DNA from: Prevotella sp.
GTDB taxonomy: Bacteria; Bacteroidota; Bacteroidia; Bacteroidales; Bacteroidaceae
Direction: 5' to 3'
Length of the DNA: 41,453 nt
Assembly: GCA_017458125.1 (NCBI GenBank)
Contig: JAFTGB010000053.1
Coordinates: 1 to 41,453, forward strand
Below the pieces are notes generated by a model. The model did not search any database, had not been told where the DNA came from, and saw nothing but the letters and a program-made list of their open reading frames with translations. Shown here one piece after another: positions 1 through 7,515 of this stretch. The translations under genes were made by a program, and so were the position numbers. The first letter of the stretch is position 1. Each line of letters begins with the position of its first letter.

Positions 1-141
1 CTAATTAATTCCTCCCCTTGGAAAGGGGAGGTTAGGAGGGGTTGATTTCATCGACGAATATATTATATTTACCTGCGAATTATCAACCACCCCCAGCCCC
101 TCCTTTCCAAGGAGGGGAGTTAGCTACATTTTGACACACCC
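1..141. repeat. Hairpin-rich interspersed repeat, copy 1 (cut by window edge)
   Basis: Two tight hairpins, each with a 9-bp stem and 3-nt loop (12-32 region CCTCCCCTT/AAGGGGAGG; 97-117 region CCCCTCCTT/AAGGAGGGG), flank a centre that begins GGTTGAT and ends ATCAACC. The right end is CATTTTGACACACCC (127-141), the inverse of the left end of the second copy at 41315-41329. The element therefore looks like a roughly 158-bp MITE- or REP-like unit with 15-bp terminal inverted repeats. Positions 1-122 match 41332-41453 with two substitutions (positions 62 and 95). It lies just downstream of the phosphoglucomutase stop. No ORF is seen in it. Confidence 0.85.
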
Positions 142-171
142 GCTTTGGTTACGTAGTAGCCTGCAAACTGC

Positions 172-1917
172 TTACAGGTTCAGACTCTTCTTGATGGCCT
201 CTATCTTCTCCATAGCGGCCTTTGTGCAACGCTCGTAGCAGCCGGCGCACTTGAAGCTCGGGTCTTTGATTTCGCAGTAGAACTTAATCTTAGGCTCCGT
301 GCCCGAAGGACGCACACTGATCTTGATGCCGTCCTCGGTGAACCACTGCAGCACGTTCGAGGTGGCGGGCATGTCCAGCTTGCCCTTGTTACCCTGAGCG
401 TCGCACCACTCCAAGGTCTGGTAGTCCTTCCACAGGCATATCTTCGAGCCTCCCAGCTCCGTGGGCGGGTTCTTGCGGAAGTCTTCCATCATCTTCTTGA
501 TTTCGTCGGCACCGCTCTTGCCGGGCTTCACCACGTTAATGGTGGTCTCCTTCGAGAACCCGTACTCGGCATAGATGTTCATGAGCAGGTCGTAGAGCGT
601 CATGCCGTTATCCTTGGCCCAGGCGGCAATCTCGCAGATGAGGCAGATGCTGGCGGGGGAGTCCTTGTCCCTTACCTTGTCGAACGGCAGGAAGCCGAAC
701 GACTCCTCACCACCGCCGATGTACTTCTTCTTGCCCTCGTTGACGCGGATGCGGTAGGCAATCCACTTGAAGCCGGTATATTCGTCGAAAATTTCCACGC
801 CGTTCTTCTTGGCAATGTCGGCAATCATCTCGCTGGTCACGATGGTCTTCACCATGAACTCGTTGCCCTTCAGCTGGCCGAGCTTCTTCTTGTTGGTGAT
901 GATGTACCAGGAGAACATCATGGCCGTCTGGTTGCCGTTCAGGATTTCCCACTCGCCCTTGTCGTTGCGGCAGACGATGGCCAGACGGTCGGCGTCGGGG
1001 TCGGAGGCTATCACCAGGTCGGCATTGATTTTCGTACCGAGCTTCATGCCTAAGGTCATGGCCTCGGCATTCTCGGGGTTAGGACTGACAACGGTGGGGA
1101 AGTTGCCGTCGATAACCATCTGCTCGCGCACCACGTGGATGTTCTGGAAGCCCCAAGAGCGCAGTGCCTCGGGAATGATGACGCGGCCCGTGCCGTGCAT
1201 GGGTGAATAGACGATGTTGAGGTCCTTCTGGCGCAAGATGACGTCCTGGTCAACCATGGCTTCCTTGACGGCCTGCAGGTAGTCCCAGTCCATCTCGCCA
1301 CCGATAATCTCGATGAGGTCGTAGTTGGGCTCAAACTTCACGTCCTCTATCTTCACCTTGTTCACCTCGTCGATGATGCCCTTGTCGTGCGGCGACAGCA
1401 CCTGTGCACCGTCGTCCCAGTAGGCTTTGTAGCCGTTGTACTCGCGAGGGTTGTGCGACGCAGTGACATTGACACCGGCCTGACAGCCGAGCTGACGGAT
1501 GGCAAACGAAATCTCCGGCGTGGGACGCAGGCTCTCGAAGAGATAAGCCTTGATGCCGTTGGCCGAGAAAATGGCGGCAACAGTCTCGGCGAACATACGT
1601 CCGTTGTTGCGGTTGTCGTGGCCTACCACTACGGCGCACTGCTTGCCGGGGAATGCTTTCAGAATGTAGTTGGCGAAGCCCTGTGTGGCCATGCCTACGA
1701 TGTATTTGTTCATGCGGTTCGTACCGGCACCCATGATGCCGCGCAGTCCGCCCGTACCGAACTCCAGGTTCTGGTAGAAAGCGTCGATGAGGGCTGTCTT
1801 GTCCTCGGCGTCAAGCATAGCCTGTACTTCTTTTCGTGTCTCCTCGTCAAAGGCCGGAGCAAGCCACTGCTTTGCCCGTGCCTCGCACTGAGCAATGAGT
1901 TGAGCGTTATTTTCCAT
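172..1917 (-). CDS. Phosphoglucomutase/phosphomannomutase family phospho-sugar mutase
   Basis: Cytosolic alpha-D-phosphohexomutase that interconverts sugar 1- and 6-phosphates through a phosphoserine enzyme, feeding glycogen and nucleotide-sugar synthesis. The 581-residue protein has the catalytic loop TASHNP at 152-157 (phosphoserine Ser154), the Mg2+ loop DPDADR at 306-311, the sugar-binding loop GGGEESFG at 401-408 and the phosphate-binding loop around RPSGTEP at 536-542. The length is normal for the long bacterial PGM/PMM type. The start ATG at 1917 fits the N-terminus MENNAQLIAQ. A promoter-like TATCTTTG lies 36 nt upstream. Whether glucose or mannose phosphate is preferred cannot be read from the sequence. 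Confidence 0.95.
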   Translation of the reverse strand: MENNAQLIAQCEARAKQWLAPAFDEETRKEVQAMLDAEDKTALIDAFYQNLEFGTGGLRGIMGAGTNRMNKYIVGMATQGFANYILKAFPGKQCAVVVGHDNRNNGRMFAETVAAIFSANGIKAYLFESLRPTPEISFAIRQLGCQAGVNVTASHNPREYNGYKAYWDDGAQVLSPHDKGIIDEVNKVKIEDVKFEPNYDLIEIIGGEMDWDYLQAVKEAMVDQDVILRQKDLNIVYSPMHGTGRVIIPEALRSWGFQNIHVVREQMVIDGNFPTVVSPNPENAEAMTLGMKLGTKINADLVIASDPDADRLAIVCRNDKGEWEILNGNQTAMMFSWYIITNKKKLGQLKGNEFMVKTIVTSEMIADIAKKNGVEIFDEYTGFKWIAYRIRVNEGKKKYIGGGEESFGFLPFDKVRDKDSPASICLICEIAAWAKDNGMTLYDLLMNIYAEYGFSKETTINVVKPGKSGADEIKKMMEDFRKNPPTELGGSKICLWKDYQTLEWCDAQGNKGKLDMPATSNVLQWFTEDGIKISVRPSGTEPKIKFYCEIKDPSFKCAGCYERCTKAAMEKIEAIKKSLNL

Positions 1918-1952
1918 AATTGTTTAAAGTTTTAGATTAGTCATAATAAACG

Positions 1953-1960
1953 CAAAGATA
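1953..1960 (-). promoter_or_regulatory. Promoter -7 box of the phosphoglucomutase gene
   Basis: On the minus strand this reads TATCTTTG, matching the Bacteroidota -7 consensus TAnnTTTG, and would start transcription near 1948. Most of the box (1956-1960) lies inside the hairpin at 1956-1986. Confidence 0.6.
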
Positions 1961-1986
1961 CTGATTCTTTTCGGAAATCAGTATCT
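1956..1986 (-). terminator. 11-bp inverted repeat, terminator of the TPR gene or operator
   Basis: AGATACTGATT at 1956-1966 pairs perfectly with AATCAGTATCT at 1976-1986 across a 9-nt loop. On the minus strand the hairpin is followed by TTTGCGTTT, so it could terminate the TPR gene ending at 2014. One arm covers most of the phosphoglucomutase -7 box. Confidence 0.6.
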
Positions 1987-2013
1987 CTGTGCCTTAATTT
2001 TTCATTTTTTTAA

Positions 2014-3216
2014 TTATTTCTGCTGTTTCAACACCTTGTCTATCTCTTCAAACTGCTTGCCCATGTTCAGGTTGAGGTAGATGCGGTAGAGCGACGGAGC
2101 CCAGCGGCGACGGTCGTCGGGCATCATCTTGCGGTAGGCCTCCATGTACGGACGGGCCTTGCGGTAGAGCTCGGTGAGCTGCTTGCGGTACTTACGGGGC
2201 TCGTTTAACTGTTCCAAGGCCAGCGCACGGTTCAGGTAGACGGTGGCAATGTTGAAGTAGGGCTCGGGCATCGTGTCGTTCAGCGCTATCAAGTGTTCGC
2301 TCACCTGCAGGCACTCGTCGTAACGCTCTGACGAGAGCAGGGCTACGGAGCGTGCCAGCAGGAACAGCTGGTTGTCGCCGTTGACGTCCAAGGCACGGGC
2401 GGTCAGCGTCAGCACGCTGTCGGTACGCCCGGCCGACGTGTACCAGTCGGCCAGTCGCGGGAAGAAGTAGGGGTGCTCAGGATATTCGCTGAAGCCCTGC
2501 CGCAGCGTCGCTACGTATGCACTGTCGGCCTGTTGCCAGCGGTAGGCCTCACAGAGATATTGCAGGGTGTACTCCCGACGGGCACTGTCGCGCAAGGCCA
2601 GCGTCGCGTGCCGCAGCACACTGTCGGCATGCTGCATGCGGTAGCCGCAATAGGTAGCCCAGTAGGCCGTCAGCGGCATCAGCGTGTCGGTGTTCTGGTA
2701 GTCGTAGCCGGTGAACAGCGGCTGGCGGTCGGTGTCTATATAGGTGTCGAAGAAGGTGTAGGCGGCATCGTAGTTGCCACGCCGCACCTGGTAGGTACCG
2801 CCAAAGTAGAGGTTGCGGCGCATGGGGTTCAGCAGCATGGCATGCCGCTTGCGGTAGTCGGGGTCTACCCTGCCCTTCTTGTCGGGACGGGCGTCTAACG
2901 AGTCCAGCCCTTCGGCCACCTGAAACATGCGGTGCACCAGCGAGAAGAACTGCGCCGTGTCGTACTTCTGCTTGAGGTACAATTTCTCGTTGGCAGCCTC
3001 GTACTGGGCCACCACCGTCTTGTACCACATGAGCCACACCTTTTTGTTGTCCCTATGCTCGGGCTTCGCCAGCAGGCCGGTCATCAGCCGTTCAGCTTTG
3101 TCTAAGTCCTTGCCGCTTTTCAGCTGGGCCTGTGCTTGGTTCAGCTCCTTCTTCTGGGCAGCCGCAGTCAGCGTCAGCAGCAGCGTGCAAGCTATGGTCA
3201 TTATCCTTATCTTCAT
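2014..3216 (-). CDS. Secreted tetratricopeptide-like repeat protein
   Basis: Hypothetical exported protein of 400 residues. It begins with a signal peptide (MKIRIMTIACTLLLTLTAAAQ, cleavage likely after AAA/Q) followed by helical repeats of TPR type through the rest of the chain. It resembles the TPR protein at 12394-13614 in length, signal peptide and the start of the mature part, so the two look like distant paralogs. It probably acts in the periplasm as a scaffold, but no catalytic motif or specific function can be recognised. It has its own promoter (-33 TTTG, -7 TAATTTTG) and probably forms a single-gene transcript. Confidence 0.8.
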   Translation of the reverse strand: MKIRIMTIACTLLLTLTAAAQKKELNQAQAQLKSGKDLDKAERLMTGLLAKPEHRDNKKVWLMWYKTVVAQYEAANEKLYLKQKYDTAQFFSLVHRMFQVAEGLDSLDARPDKKGRVDPDYRKRHAMLLNPMRRNLYFGGTYQVRRGNYDAAYTFFDTYIDTDRQPLFTGYDYQNTDTLMPLTAYWATYCGYRMQHADSVLRHATLALRDSARREYTLQYLCEAYRWQQADSAYVATLRQGFSEYPEHPYFFPRLADWYTSAGRTDSVLTLTARALDVNGDNQLFLLARSVALLSSERYDECLQVSEHLIALNDTMPEPYFNIATVYLNRALALEQLNEPRKYRKQLTELYRKARPYMEAYRKMMPDDRRRWAPSLYRIYLNLNMGKQFEEIDKVLKQQK

Positions 3217-3237
3217 ACCTTGTCACAATAACGGCTG

Positions 3238-3245
3238 CAAAATTA
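3238..3245 (-). promoter_or_regulatory. Promoter -7 box of the TPR gene, with -33 at 3266-3269
   Basis: The minus strand reads TAATTTTG at the -7 position and TTTG at 3266-3269, separated by exactly 20 nt. This is the standard Bacteroidota promoter spacing. The -33 element lies inside the inverted repeat at 3257-3280. Confidence 0.7.
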
Positions 3246-3415
3246 CACATAAAAGATGGACTGACCAAAAGGCCAGTCCACTTTTTTCATTGACAGCTTT
3301 TAATTTCGTCAATAATACTGTTGGCGGTCAGTCTGTCATGGCACTCTTAGTAGGTTTCCTGTGGCAAAAGTACGAATAAATTACCAAACAGCCAGAAAAT
3401 TATCGCCAAAATTGA

Positions 3416-3442
3416 AAAGTGTGCCTACCGTTGGCACACTTT
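3416..3442 (-). terminator. Stem-loop, probable terminator after the lipoprotein gene
   Basis: AAAGTGTGCC and GGCACACTTT form a perfect 10-bp stem with a 7-nt loop. On the minus strand it ends in ACTTTTCAATTTT, downstream of the lipoprotein gene that stops at 3592. The symmetrical A/T arms would let it act in both directions. Confidence 0.55.
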
Positions 3443-3591
3443 CCCATCACCATGCCCCCGCCACCTGTCAGCGGTCACTTTTGTCCGCTTTTCGGTAGTA
3501 TGACAACAGTCCCCGCCACTCTTAACGCAAAGCAGTGGCGCGGATTCCCGCTCTATAATATTGTATCGCTCCAAATTAGCGAACGAACACG

Positions 3592-4023
3592 CTAATGTCT
3601 CACATTAATATCTATTTCCTGCCTGGTGCGTGAGTCATACTGATTATCACGTGTTCGGTAGTTACCGGGACGCCCGTCGACGGTGATGCGGAGGATGCGT
3701 TTCCCCTTTTTCAAGTAATCGAAGCGTGGGTCAATCAGACGGTCACAGTTATATTTGCGCGAAGCCTCGGTCTCGGCTAATCGTTGTGCTTCAGCGAGTG
3801 ACAGCTTATAGAGCTTCTGCTTGCCCTCCGGTGTGGAAATGTCGATGGTGTAGGTAATACGGTCGCCAACGGGTACCAAGTCGTAACTATTGTAGCTGCG
3901 GCCTCTGGCATCGACACCCATCCCGGTATCATAGCCACCCGCACCTGAACGTGCGCTACCACAAGAAGTGAAAGCTATTATGGCTGTGACCATAAACGCC
4001 ATTAGAAATATTCTTTTCCTCAT
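3592..4023 (-). CDS. Hypothetical lipoprotein
   Basis: A 143-residue protein starting with a lipoprotein signal peptide that ends in the lipobox AFTSC (Cys21), followed by a Gly/Ser-rich linker (GSARSGAGGYDTG) and a charged C-terminal half rich in Arg, Asp and Tyr. It is probably anchored in the outer or inner membrane. I recognise no domain. It lies 14 nt downstream of the membrane protein gene at 4038-4718 on the same strand, so the two are probably co-transcribed. Confidence 0.75.
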   Translation of the reverse strand: MRKRIFLMAFMVTAIIAFTSCGSARSGAGGYDTGMGVDARGRSYNSYDLVPVGDRITYTIDISTPEGKQKLYKLSLAEAQRLAETEASRKYNCDRLIDPRFDYLKKGKRILRITVDGRPGNYRTRDNQYDSRTRQEIDINVRH

Positions 4024-4037
4024 ATTATAAGTATCGT

Positions 4038-4718
4038 TTAGAAGTTGTAACGCAATCCCAGACCTAAAGTTCTTTCATCTCCAGAGTGATTGTTAATTAG
4101 GTCAATACCAGCTGTGAGAGCCGAACCATTGCTAAGTTGAAATTCATGCTGGAAAATAGGATTATACGAAATCATGCTATCAATTTTCTTCTTTTCTTTG
4201 TTTGCTATTATAAGAAAAGTAGTAGTGAATGCTACACCAACACCCATTGTCACACCACCAGCAATTAATCCTGTTTTGTATGCAGAACTACTATCTTGAT
4301 TGTTCGCTACTAACATAAGAACTCCTCCACCTATAACTAAAGCAGAACCTCCTATCCAGCCTATAGTCCTTAGTTTCTTTACCTTTTTGAGGGGATTATT
4401 AGTAGCATAGTCTAATTGCAGTAACGCCCTGTCATTGTATTGCTGCACACCATCATTTTGATTATTTGGCTGATAGAGATTTGTAACTTCTGATAAGTCC
4501 ACCTTCTTGCCGTTTTGATAATTGATGGTTGAAGCATCTGCGCGATTCATTACATAGTTAGAGCCGTTCAGGTCATCCCACTTTTTGTAGGTAATCTCTG
4601 AAGAGGTGAGTTCCACGACGCGACACACGACGGTCGAGCCGTCCTTCTTCACGATCACATCTTGTGCTGAGACGCTGGCTGCACACAGGAGAAACAAAAA
4701 TACTAATAACTGCTTCAT
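4038..4718 (-). CDS. Hypothetical membrane protein with signal peptide
   Basis: A 226-residue protein: signal peptide MKQLLVFLFLLCAASVSAQ, a short domain around residues 20-90 (the type that starts DVIVKKDGSTVVCRVVELTSS is common in Bacteroidota exported proteins), then two hydrophobic Gly-rich segments near 117-137 and 147-171, and a tail ending GLRYNF, like an outer-membrane C-terminus. The gene is visibly richer in A/T than its neighbours, which may mark recent acquisition. The function is unknown. It is the first gene after the structured region at 4790-4972. Confidence 0.75.
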   Translation of the reverse strand: MKQLLVFLFLLCAASVSAQDVIVKKDGSTVVCRVVELTSSEITYKKWDDLNGSNYVMNRADASTINYQNGKKVDLSEVTNLYQPNNQNDGVQQYNDRALLQLDYATNNPLKKVKKLRTIGWIGGSALVIGGGVLMLVANNQDSSSAYKTGLIAGGVTMGVGVAFTTTFLIIANKEKKKIDSMISYNPIFQHEFQLSNGSALTAGIDLINNHSGDERTLGLGLRYNF

Positions 4719-4789
4719 TTTACTTGCTTTTATTAAGTTAATACTAAGTTTTCCTATCCATTCAACAAGTTAGCACTAACTCATAGATA

Positions 4790-4972
4790 TGAAAAGAGTG
4801 CGCCCTTGCCATATCCGTCACAGGCTCACCACAAGCCCTCAATCATTATGGAGAAACGCACACTTAGTGTGTACTCCAAATATGATTGAGTTTTGCTCGT
4901 TGTTCCTTTCCGAGGTGGTGATTCGTGACGGAATTTGAGCAAATAAAATGTCGTGCCTCATGCGAAGCACGG
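4790..4972 (-). ncRNA. Structured RNA candidate: 6S-like RNA or operon leader
   Basis: On the minus strand the transcript from the promoter at 4975-4982 would fold into a long rod. The stems are CGTGC/GCACG at the 5' end, CCGTCAC/GTGACGG (4925-4931 with 4815-4821), CACCAC/GTGGTG (4915-4920 with 4827-4832), CTCAATCAT/ATGATTGAG (4882-4890 with 4838-4846), and an apical helix GGAG/CTCC enclosing ACAC/GTGT (4850-4877). A large asymmetric internal loop carries a side stem CTCG/CGAG. A rod with a central bubble and side hairpin, about 180 nt long, is the shape of 6S RNA. A cis-acting 5' leader of the gene at 4718 is equally possible. No family consensus sequence was recognised. Confidence 0.45.
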
Positions 4973-4974
4973 TA

Positions 4975-4982
4975 CAAAGGTA
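4975..4982 (-). promoter_or_regulatory. Promoter -7 box upstream of the structured region
   Basis: The minus strand reads TACCTTTG, matching TAnnTTTG. Transcription would start near 4969, just before the first hairpin of the structured RNA candidate. Confidence 0.6.
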
Positions 4983-5030
4983 AACAATATTTCTTAAAAC
5001 CTAAAAGAAAACTGCTGTTTTTTTGAAAAT

Positions 5031-5065
5031 AAAAAAATCCCGTCCACTTCGGCAGTGAACGGGAT
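5031..5065 (-). terminator. Terminator next to the island's left repeat
   Basis: ATCCCGT (5037-5043) pairs with ACGGGAT (5059-5065), extended by CACT/AGTG, and is followed on the minus strand by seven T. It is a diverged duplicate of the terminator at 12338-12374. Confidence 0.75.
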
Positions 5066-5074
5066 GCTTTTTTT

Positions 5075-5116
5075 CTGACCTTTTTTACTTCATGTCGGCT
5101 TCAGCAGCCTTGGTCT
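5075..5116 (-). repeat. Left 42-bp direct repeat, displaced 3' end of a TPR gene (attL candidate)
   Basis: Identical in 42 of 42 bases to 12384-12425. On the minus strand it encodes TKAAEADMK followed by the stop (5085-5087). Upstream of this on the minus strand the resemblance to the TPR gene fades at once. Confidence 0.8.
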
Positions 5117-5354
5117 GGAGTATCGTCAGCATACGTTGATGACTATGTTCGCCCTGTGGAATGCAGAATACCTGCGTATGTATGAAGGCGGCTTGCGCTC
5201 GAAGGCATCATTAGAGAGATACCAGACGGTATATAAGCATGTCGGTGCCTTCCTGCGTCAGCACTATAAGGTCTCAGACATGGCCTTGAAGGAGATTGAG
5301 CCGTCTTTCATCTCGGACTTTGAGGTCTTCTTGAAGACAGAGAGGAACCCGTGA
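5115..5354 (+). pseudogene. Tyrosine recombinase/integrase remnant (N-terminal core-binding domain only)
   Basis: An open frame from about 5115 to the stop at 5352-5354 encodes about 79 residues that fit the SAM-like N-terminal domain of Bacteroidota phage-type integrases (ASLERYQTVYKHVGAFLRQH, then SFISDFEVFLKTERN). The arm-binding N-terminus is missing because the 42-bp repeat joins at that point, and the whole catalytic domain with its R-H-R-Y residues is missing downstream. After the stop another frame runs VKSIKFRRQVEYELFFVR to a stop near 5405, perhaps another gene fragment. It cannot be active on its own, but its position beside the repeat supports a former integrative element. Confidence 0.7.
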
Positions 5355-5522
5355 AGTCCATCAAGTTCCGTAGGCAGGTGGAGTATGAACTATTCTTTGT
5401 GCGCTGATAACAAAAACACCTCGGATGAATTCTCTATCGGATTCATTCGGGGTGTTCTATTGTAAACTATTACGTCAATACACTTATGGTATAATGGAAG
5501 TAAAAGATTGGATTTACTTTGT
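5355..5522. other. Non-coding stretch inside the island
   Basis: Holds the short out-of-frame tail after the integrase remnant and the terminator at 5411-5456. Nothing else is supported. Confidence 0.5.
5411..5456 (-). terminator. Strong stem-loop terminator after the FMN reductase gene
   Basis: AACACC (5415-5420) through GATGAAT pairs with ATTCATTC through GGTGTT (5441-5456), about 16 bp including G-U pairs. On the minus strand it is followed by TTTTTGTT, about 65 nt after the stop of the gene at 5523. Confidence 0.75.
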
Positions 5523-6191
5523 TTATAAAACATCTGCATTGGCCTGTTCTACTAAATGTTTTCCCAATTCAAAGGCATTCTCCAGGTCTTTGGGGAACTG
5601 CGTCTCGTGTACAGCAGCCTTGTGAGCAGCATCTATCTGTGCTGCGTCGTAGCGGTTGTAGTCGTTAAACTGGAAAGTGTCGTAGGAGCGGAGGATGGCG
5701 GCGGGGCCGAACATACCCAACTGACGGGCTGATGTGTCCATCAGTATGTCGTAGCCGTTGCCCTGATACATCTCGTCGCTGGGGCAGTTCATCGTGAAGA
5801 TGGCGGCAGAGTGTTTGGGTTTGTTCACGATGGGGTGCATGAAGTCGGAGTAGTTGACTGCGGGGAAGATAAGCCGCTCCATGAATGCACGGAAGTTGGC
5901 CGATGGATAGTGGCAATAGACAGGCGAGCCGCATACCAACACGTCGGCTTCCATCGCTTTCTCCAAAATAGGTTTCATGTCGTCCTTGAACGAGCAGATG
6001 CCTTTCTTGCCTCCCTTTATCTTGCAGGCGAAACAAGACATGCACCCCTTGTAGTTCAGGCTGCGGTCATAAAGATTCACCATTTCCACCTCGGCACCAG
6101 CCTCACGGGCACCGTCCATGGCACGTTTCAAGAGTTGTGCCGTATTGCTGTTCTTACGCGGACTTCCGTTGATAAATAATGCTTTCGTCAT
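5523..6191 (-). CDS. Flavodoxin-fold NADPH-dependent FMN reductase family protein with cysteine cluster
   Basis: Predicted cytosolic flavoprotein of 222 residues. The FMN phosphate loop is INGSPRKNSNT at 7-17 and a second FMN contact is GSPVY at 88-92. Between them Cys50, Cys53, Cys56 and Cys66 form a C-x2-C-x2-C-x9-C set, as in iron-sulfur flavoproteins of anaerobes, so a cluster next to FMN is plausible. I chose ATG 6191 because the flavin loop follows directly; the frame extends 21 codons further upstream without family-like sequence. It lies just after the radical SAM remnant and ends before the terminator at 5411-5456. The electron acceptor is unknown. Confidence 0.85.
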   Translation of the reverse strand: MTKALFINGSPRKNSNTAQLLKRAMDGAREAGAEVEMVNLYDRSLNYKGCMSCFACKIKGGKKGICSFKDDMKPILEKAMEADVLVCGSPVYCHYPSANFRAFMERLIFPAVNYSDFMHPIVNKPKHSAAIFTMNCPSDEMYQGNGYDILMDTSARQLGMFGPAAILRSYDTFQFNDYNRYDAAQIDAAHKAAVHETQFPKDLENAFELGKHLVEQANADVL

Positions 6192-6201
6192 TGTTCTGAT
6201 G

Positions 6202-6706
6202 TTATAATGTTCGTTTGTTTGTTCTGATAGTTTCGAGTGCATCCATGTCGCCATGCCGGATGATGCCGTCCAGAGTGGATAATATCTGTGGCTTCCTTTT
6301 CAGGAAATCGGGACCGCTGAGGTTAGCGGCTATTGTGTGGTGGGTGATGAATTTACAGTCGCAGGTGAGGTTTTCTACAAACGTGCGCAACTCTTCAAGC
6401 ATCTCCTTCTCCGTCAATGGTGTGAACTCGCCACGCTCGGCTTCCTCCAAGAGCGGGGTGCCAGGGAAAAGCGTCAGGCCTCCTGTGCCAACGAGCATCG
6501 GCTTCAGTTGGTTGAAAATCTTGGCTGAATTGACGGCATGCTCGTGACTGTGTTCACATCCTGCTACACCGTTGAGGAACGTCACCCAATACTGGATGCC
6601 AACCTCCTCCAATTTGTGGCATTGCTCTGGAAGTTACCTCCCGGCAAAGCACAGATGCATCTTTCTGCCGAATAGTGCTCAGCATGTTGTCAAGTTCGTC
6701 GTTCAT
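6202..6706 (-). pseudogene. Radical SAM protein gene with internal deletion
   Basis: The 3' part (6202-6612) encodes the C-terminal end of a radical SAM protein of the Elp3/MiaB-like HemN-related type (EEVGIQYWVTFLNGVAG, LVGTGGLTLFPGTPLLEEAERGEF). The 5' part (6706 down to about 6610) encodes MNDELDNMLSTIRQKDASVL in another frame. The two are joined near 6610 by a frameshift, and the middle with the CxxxCxxC cluster motif and most of the barrel is absent. Intact members are about 300 residues, so roughly 130-150 codons appear lost. The fragment sits between the MBL gene and the FMN reductase gene on the same strand, marking a formerly intact operon position. Confidence 0.7.
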
Positions 6707-6708
6707 AT

Positions 6709-7503
6709 TCAAATCTCAATTGTTGTCCCGCATGAGAAGGCCTGAAGCCGTTCACCCATGACATCCCTCAGCGTGGCAAACACGGCATCACCCGTGCAGT
6801 GGCTGGTATGGAAGTGCGTATGCGGATAGGAGTCCGTCAGCCTGTAGGCGAGTTCACGGAGTTCATCCTCCGACTCATGCCCGTCGAGCAGATGGAAGCC
6901 ACCTACGACCTCGTTCACGGAAAAAGGGGTGGCAGCAAGGATGTTTTCCAGTCCGCTGTGGGCACAGCCTGTAAACAACAAGCCGTCAGTATAGAGGGCC
7001 AGCTCATGACGGAAATCGTCTTGGATATATGCTCCATCAGCATTCTGAACAAAGAGGTGCTGATTACCCTTCGGCATCGGATGCACCTGCGGGATGTGGG
7101 CAATGACATACAGGTCATCTGATATCCTTCCGCTGTGTTCAACAGTCAGCAGCCTTTCGGCAAGTATCTCTGGCCACTCAGTGGTGATGCTGTGAAGATA
7201 ACGGCGCTTGGAAAAGAATTTCCCGCTGACGGCATTTGGAGAGGCTATGACTTTGGCCGTCTCATTGACAGCCATGAAGTGCTTCAAACCTCCTGCATGG
7301 TCACTGTGTCCGTGTGAGATGAACACATAGTCCACCGTGCTGAGGTCTATCCCCAACCGTTCCGCATTGCGAATCAGCATGTCGCTGGCTCCCGTATCGA
7401 GCAAGATACGATGATGGTCGGTTTCTAAGAGTATTGATAGCCCGTGCTCGGTTTCCAATACAGGGTCGTTCGTGCGGTTATCTACCAGAACAGTCCACTT
7501 CAT
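6709..7503 (-). CDS. MBL-fold metallo-hydrolase
   Basis: A 264-residue metallo-beta-lactamase-fold protein. The zinc-binding motif is SHGHSDHAGG at 63-72 (His64, His66, Asp68, His69), with further likely ligands in TGCAHSG (around 178-184) and near the C-terminus (HFHTSHCTGD). It resembles the COG1237 group of small archaeal and anaerobe hydrolases annotated near methanopterin synthesis, though that activity is not implied here. Its stop lies 2 nt before the start of the radical SAM remnant, and it follows the NifX-like gene by 12 nt, so the set is an operon. The substrate is unknown. Confidence 0.88.
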   Translation of the reverse strand: MKWTVLVDNRTNDPVLETEHGLSILLETDHHRILLDTGASDMLIRNAERLGIDLSTVDYVFISHGHSDHAGGLKHFMAVNETAKVIASPNAVSGKFFSKRRYLHSITTEWPEILAERLLTVEHSGRISDDLYVIAHIPQVHPMPKGNQHLFVQNADGAYIQDDFRHELALYTDGLLFTGCAHSGLENILAATPFSVNEVVGGFHLLDGHESEDELRELAYRLTDSYPHTHFHTSHCTGDAVFATLRDVMGERLQAFSCGTTIEI

Positions 7504-7515
7504 ATTTTCCTCATA

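Larger units (their letters stand above)
3217..3591. other. 375-bp intergenic region with three stem-loops and one promoter
   Basis: No gene is seen here. It holds the TPR-gene promoter (3238-3269), an inverted repeat TGGACTG/CAGTCCA at 3257-3280 followed by CTTTTTT on the plus strand, a perfect 10-bp stem at 3416-3442, and a smaller AGCGG/CCGCT stem near 3471-3491. Confidence 0.6.
4719..5030. other. Intergenic region holding a structured RNA candidate and a promoter
   Basis: Apart from the folded region at 4790-4972 and the promoter box at 4975-4982, it holds an A/T-rich leader with a small GTTAG/CTAAC stem near 4770 and an A/T-rich stretch at 4983-5030. No ORF of interest is seen. Confidence 0.5.

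Noticed and set aside
1-122. Terminal repeats as proof of a circular 41-kb plasmid or phage
   Set aside because: The copies differ at two positions and the genes are chromosomal housekeeping genes (gyrA, ilv, his).
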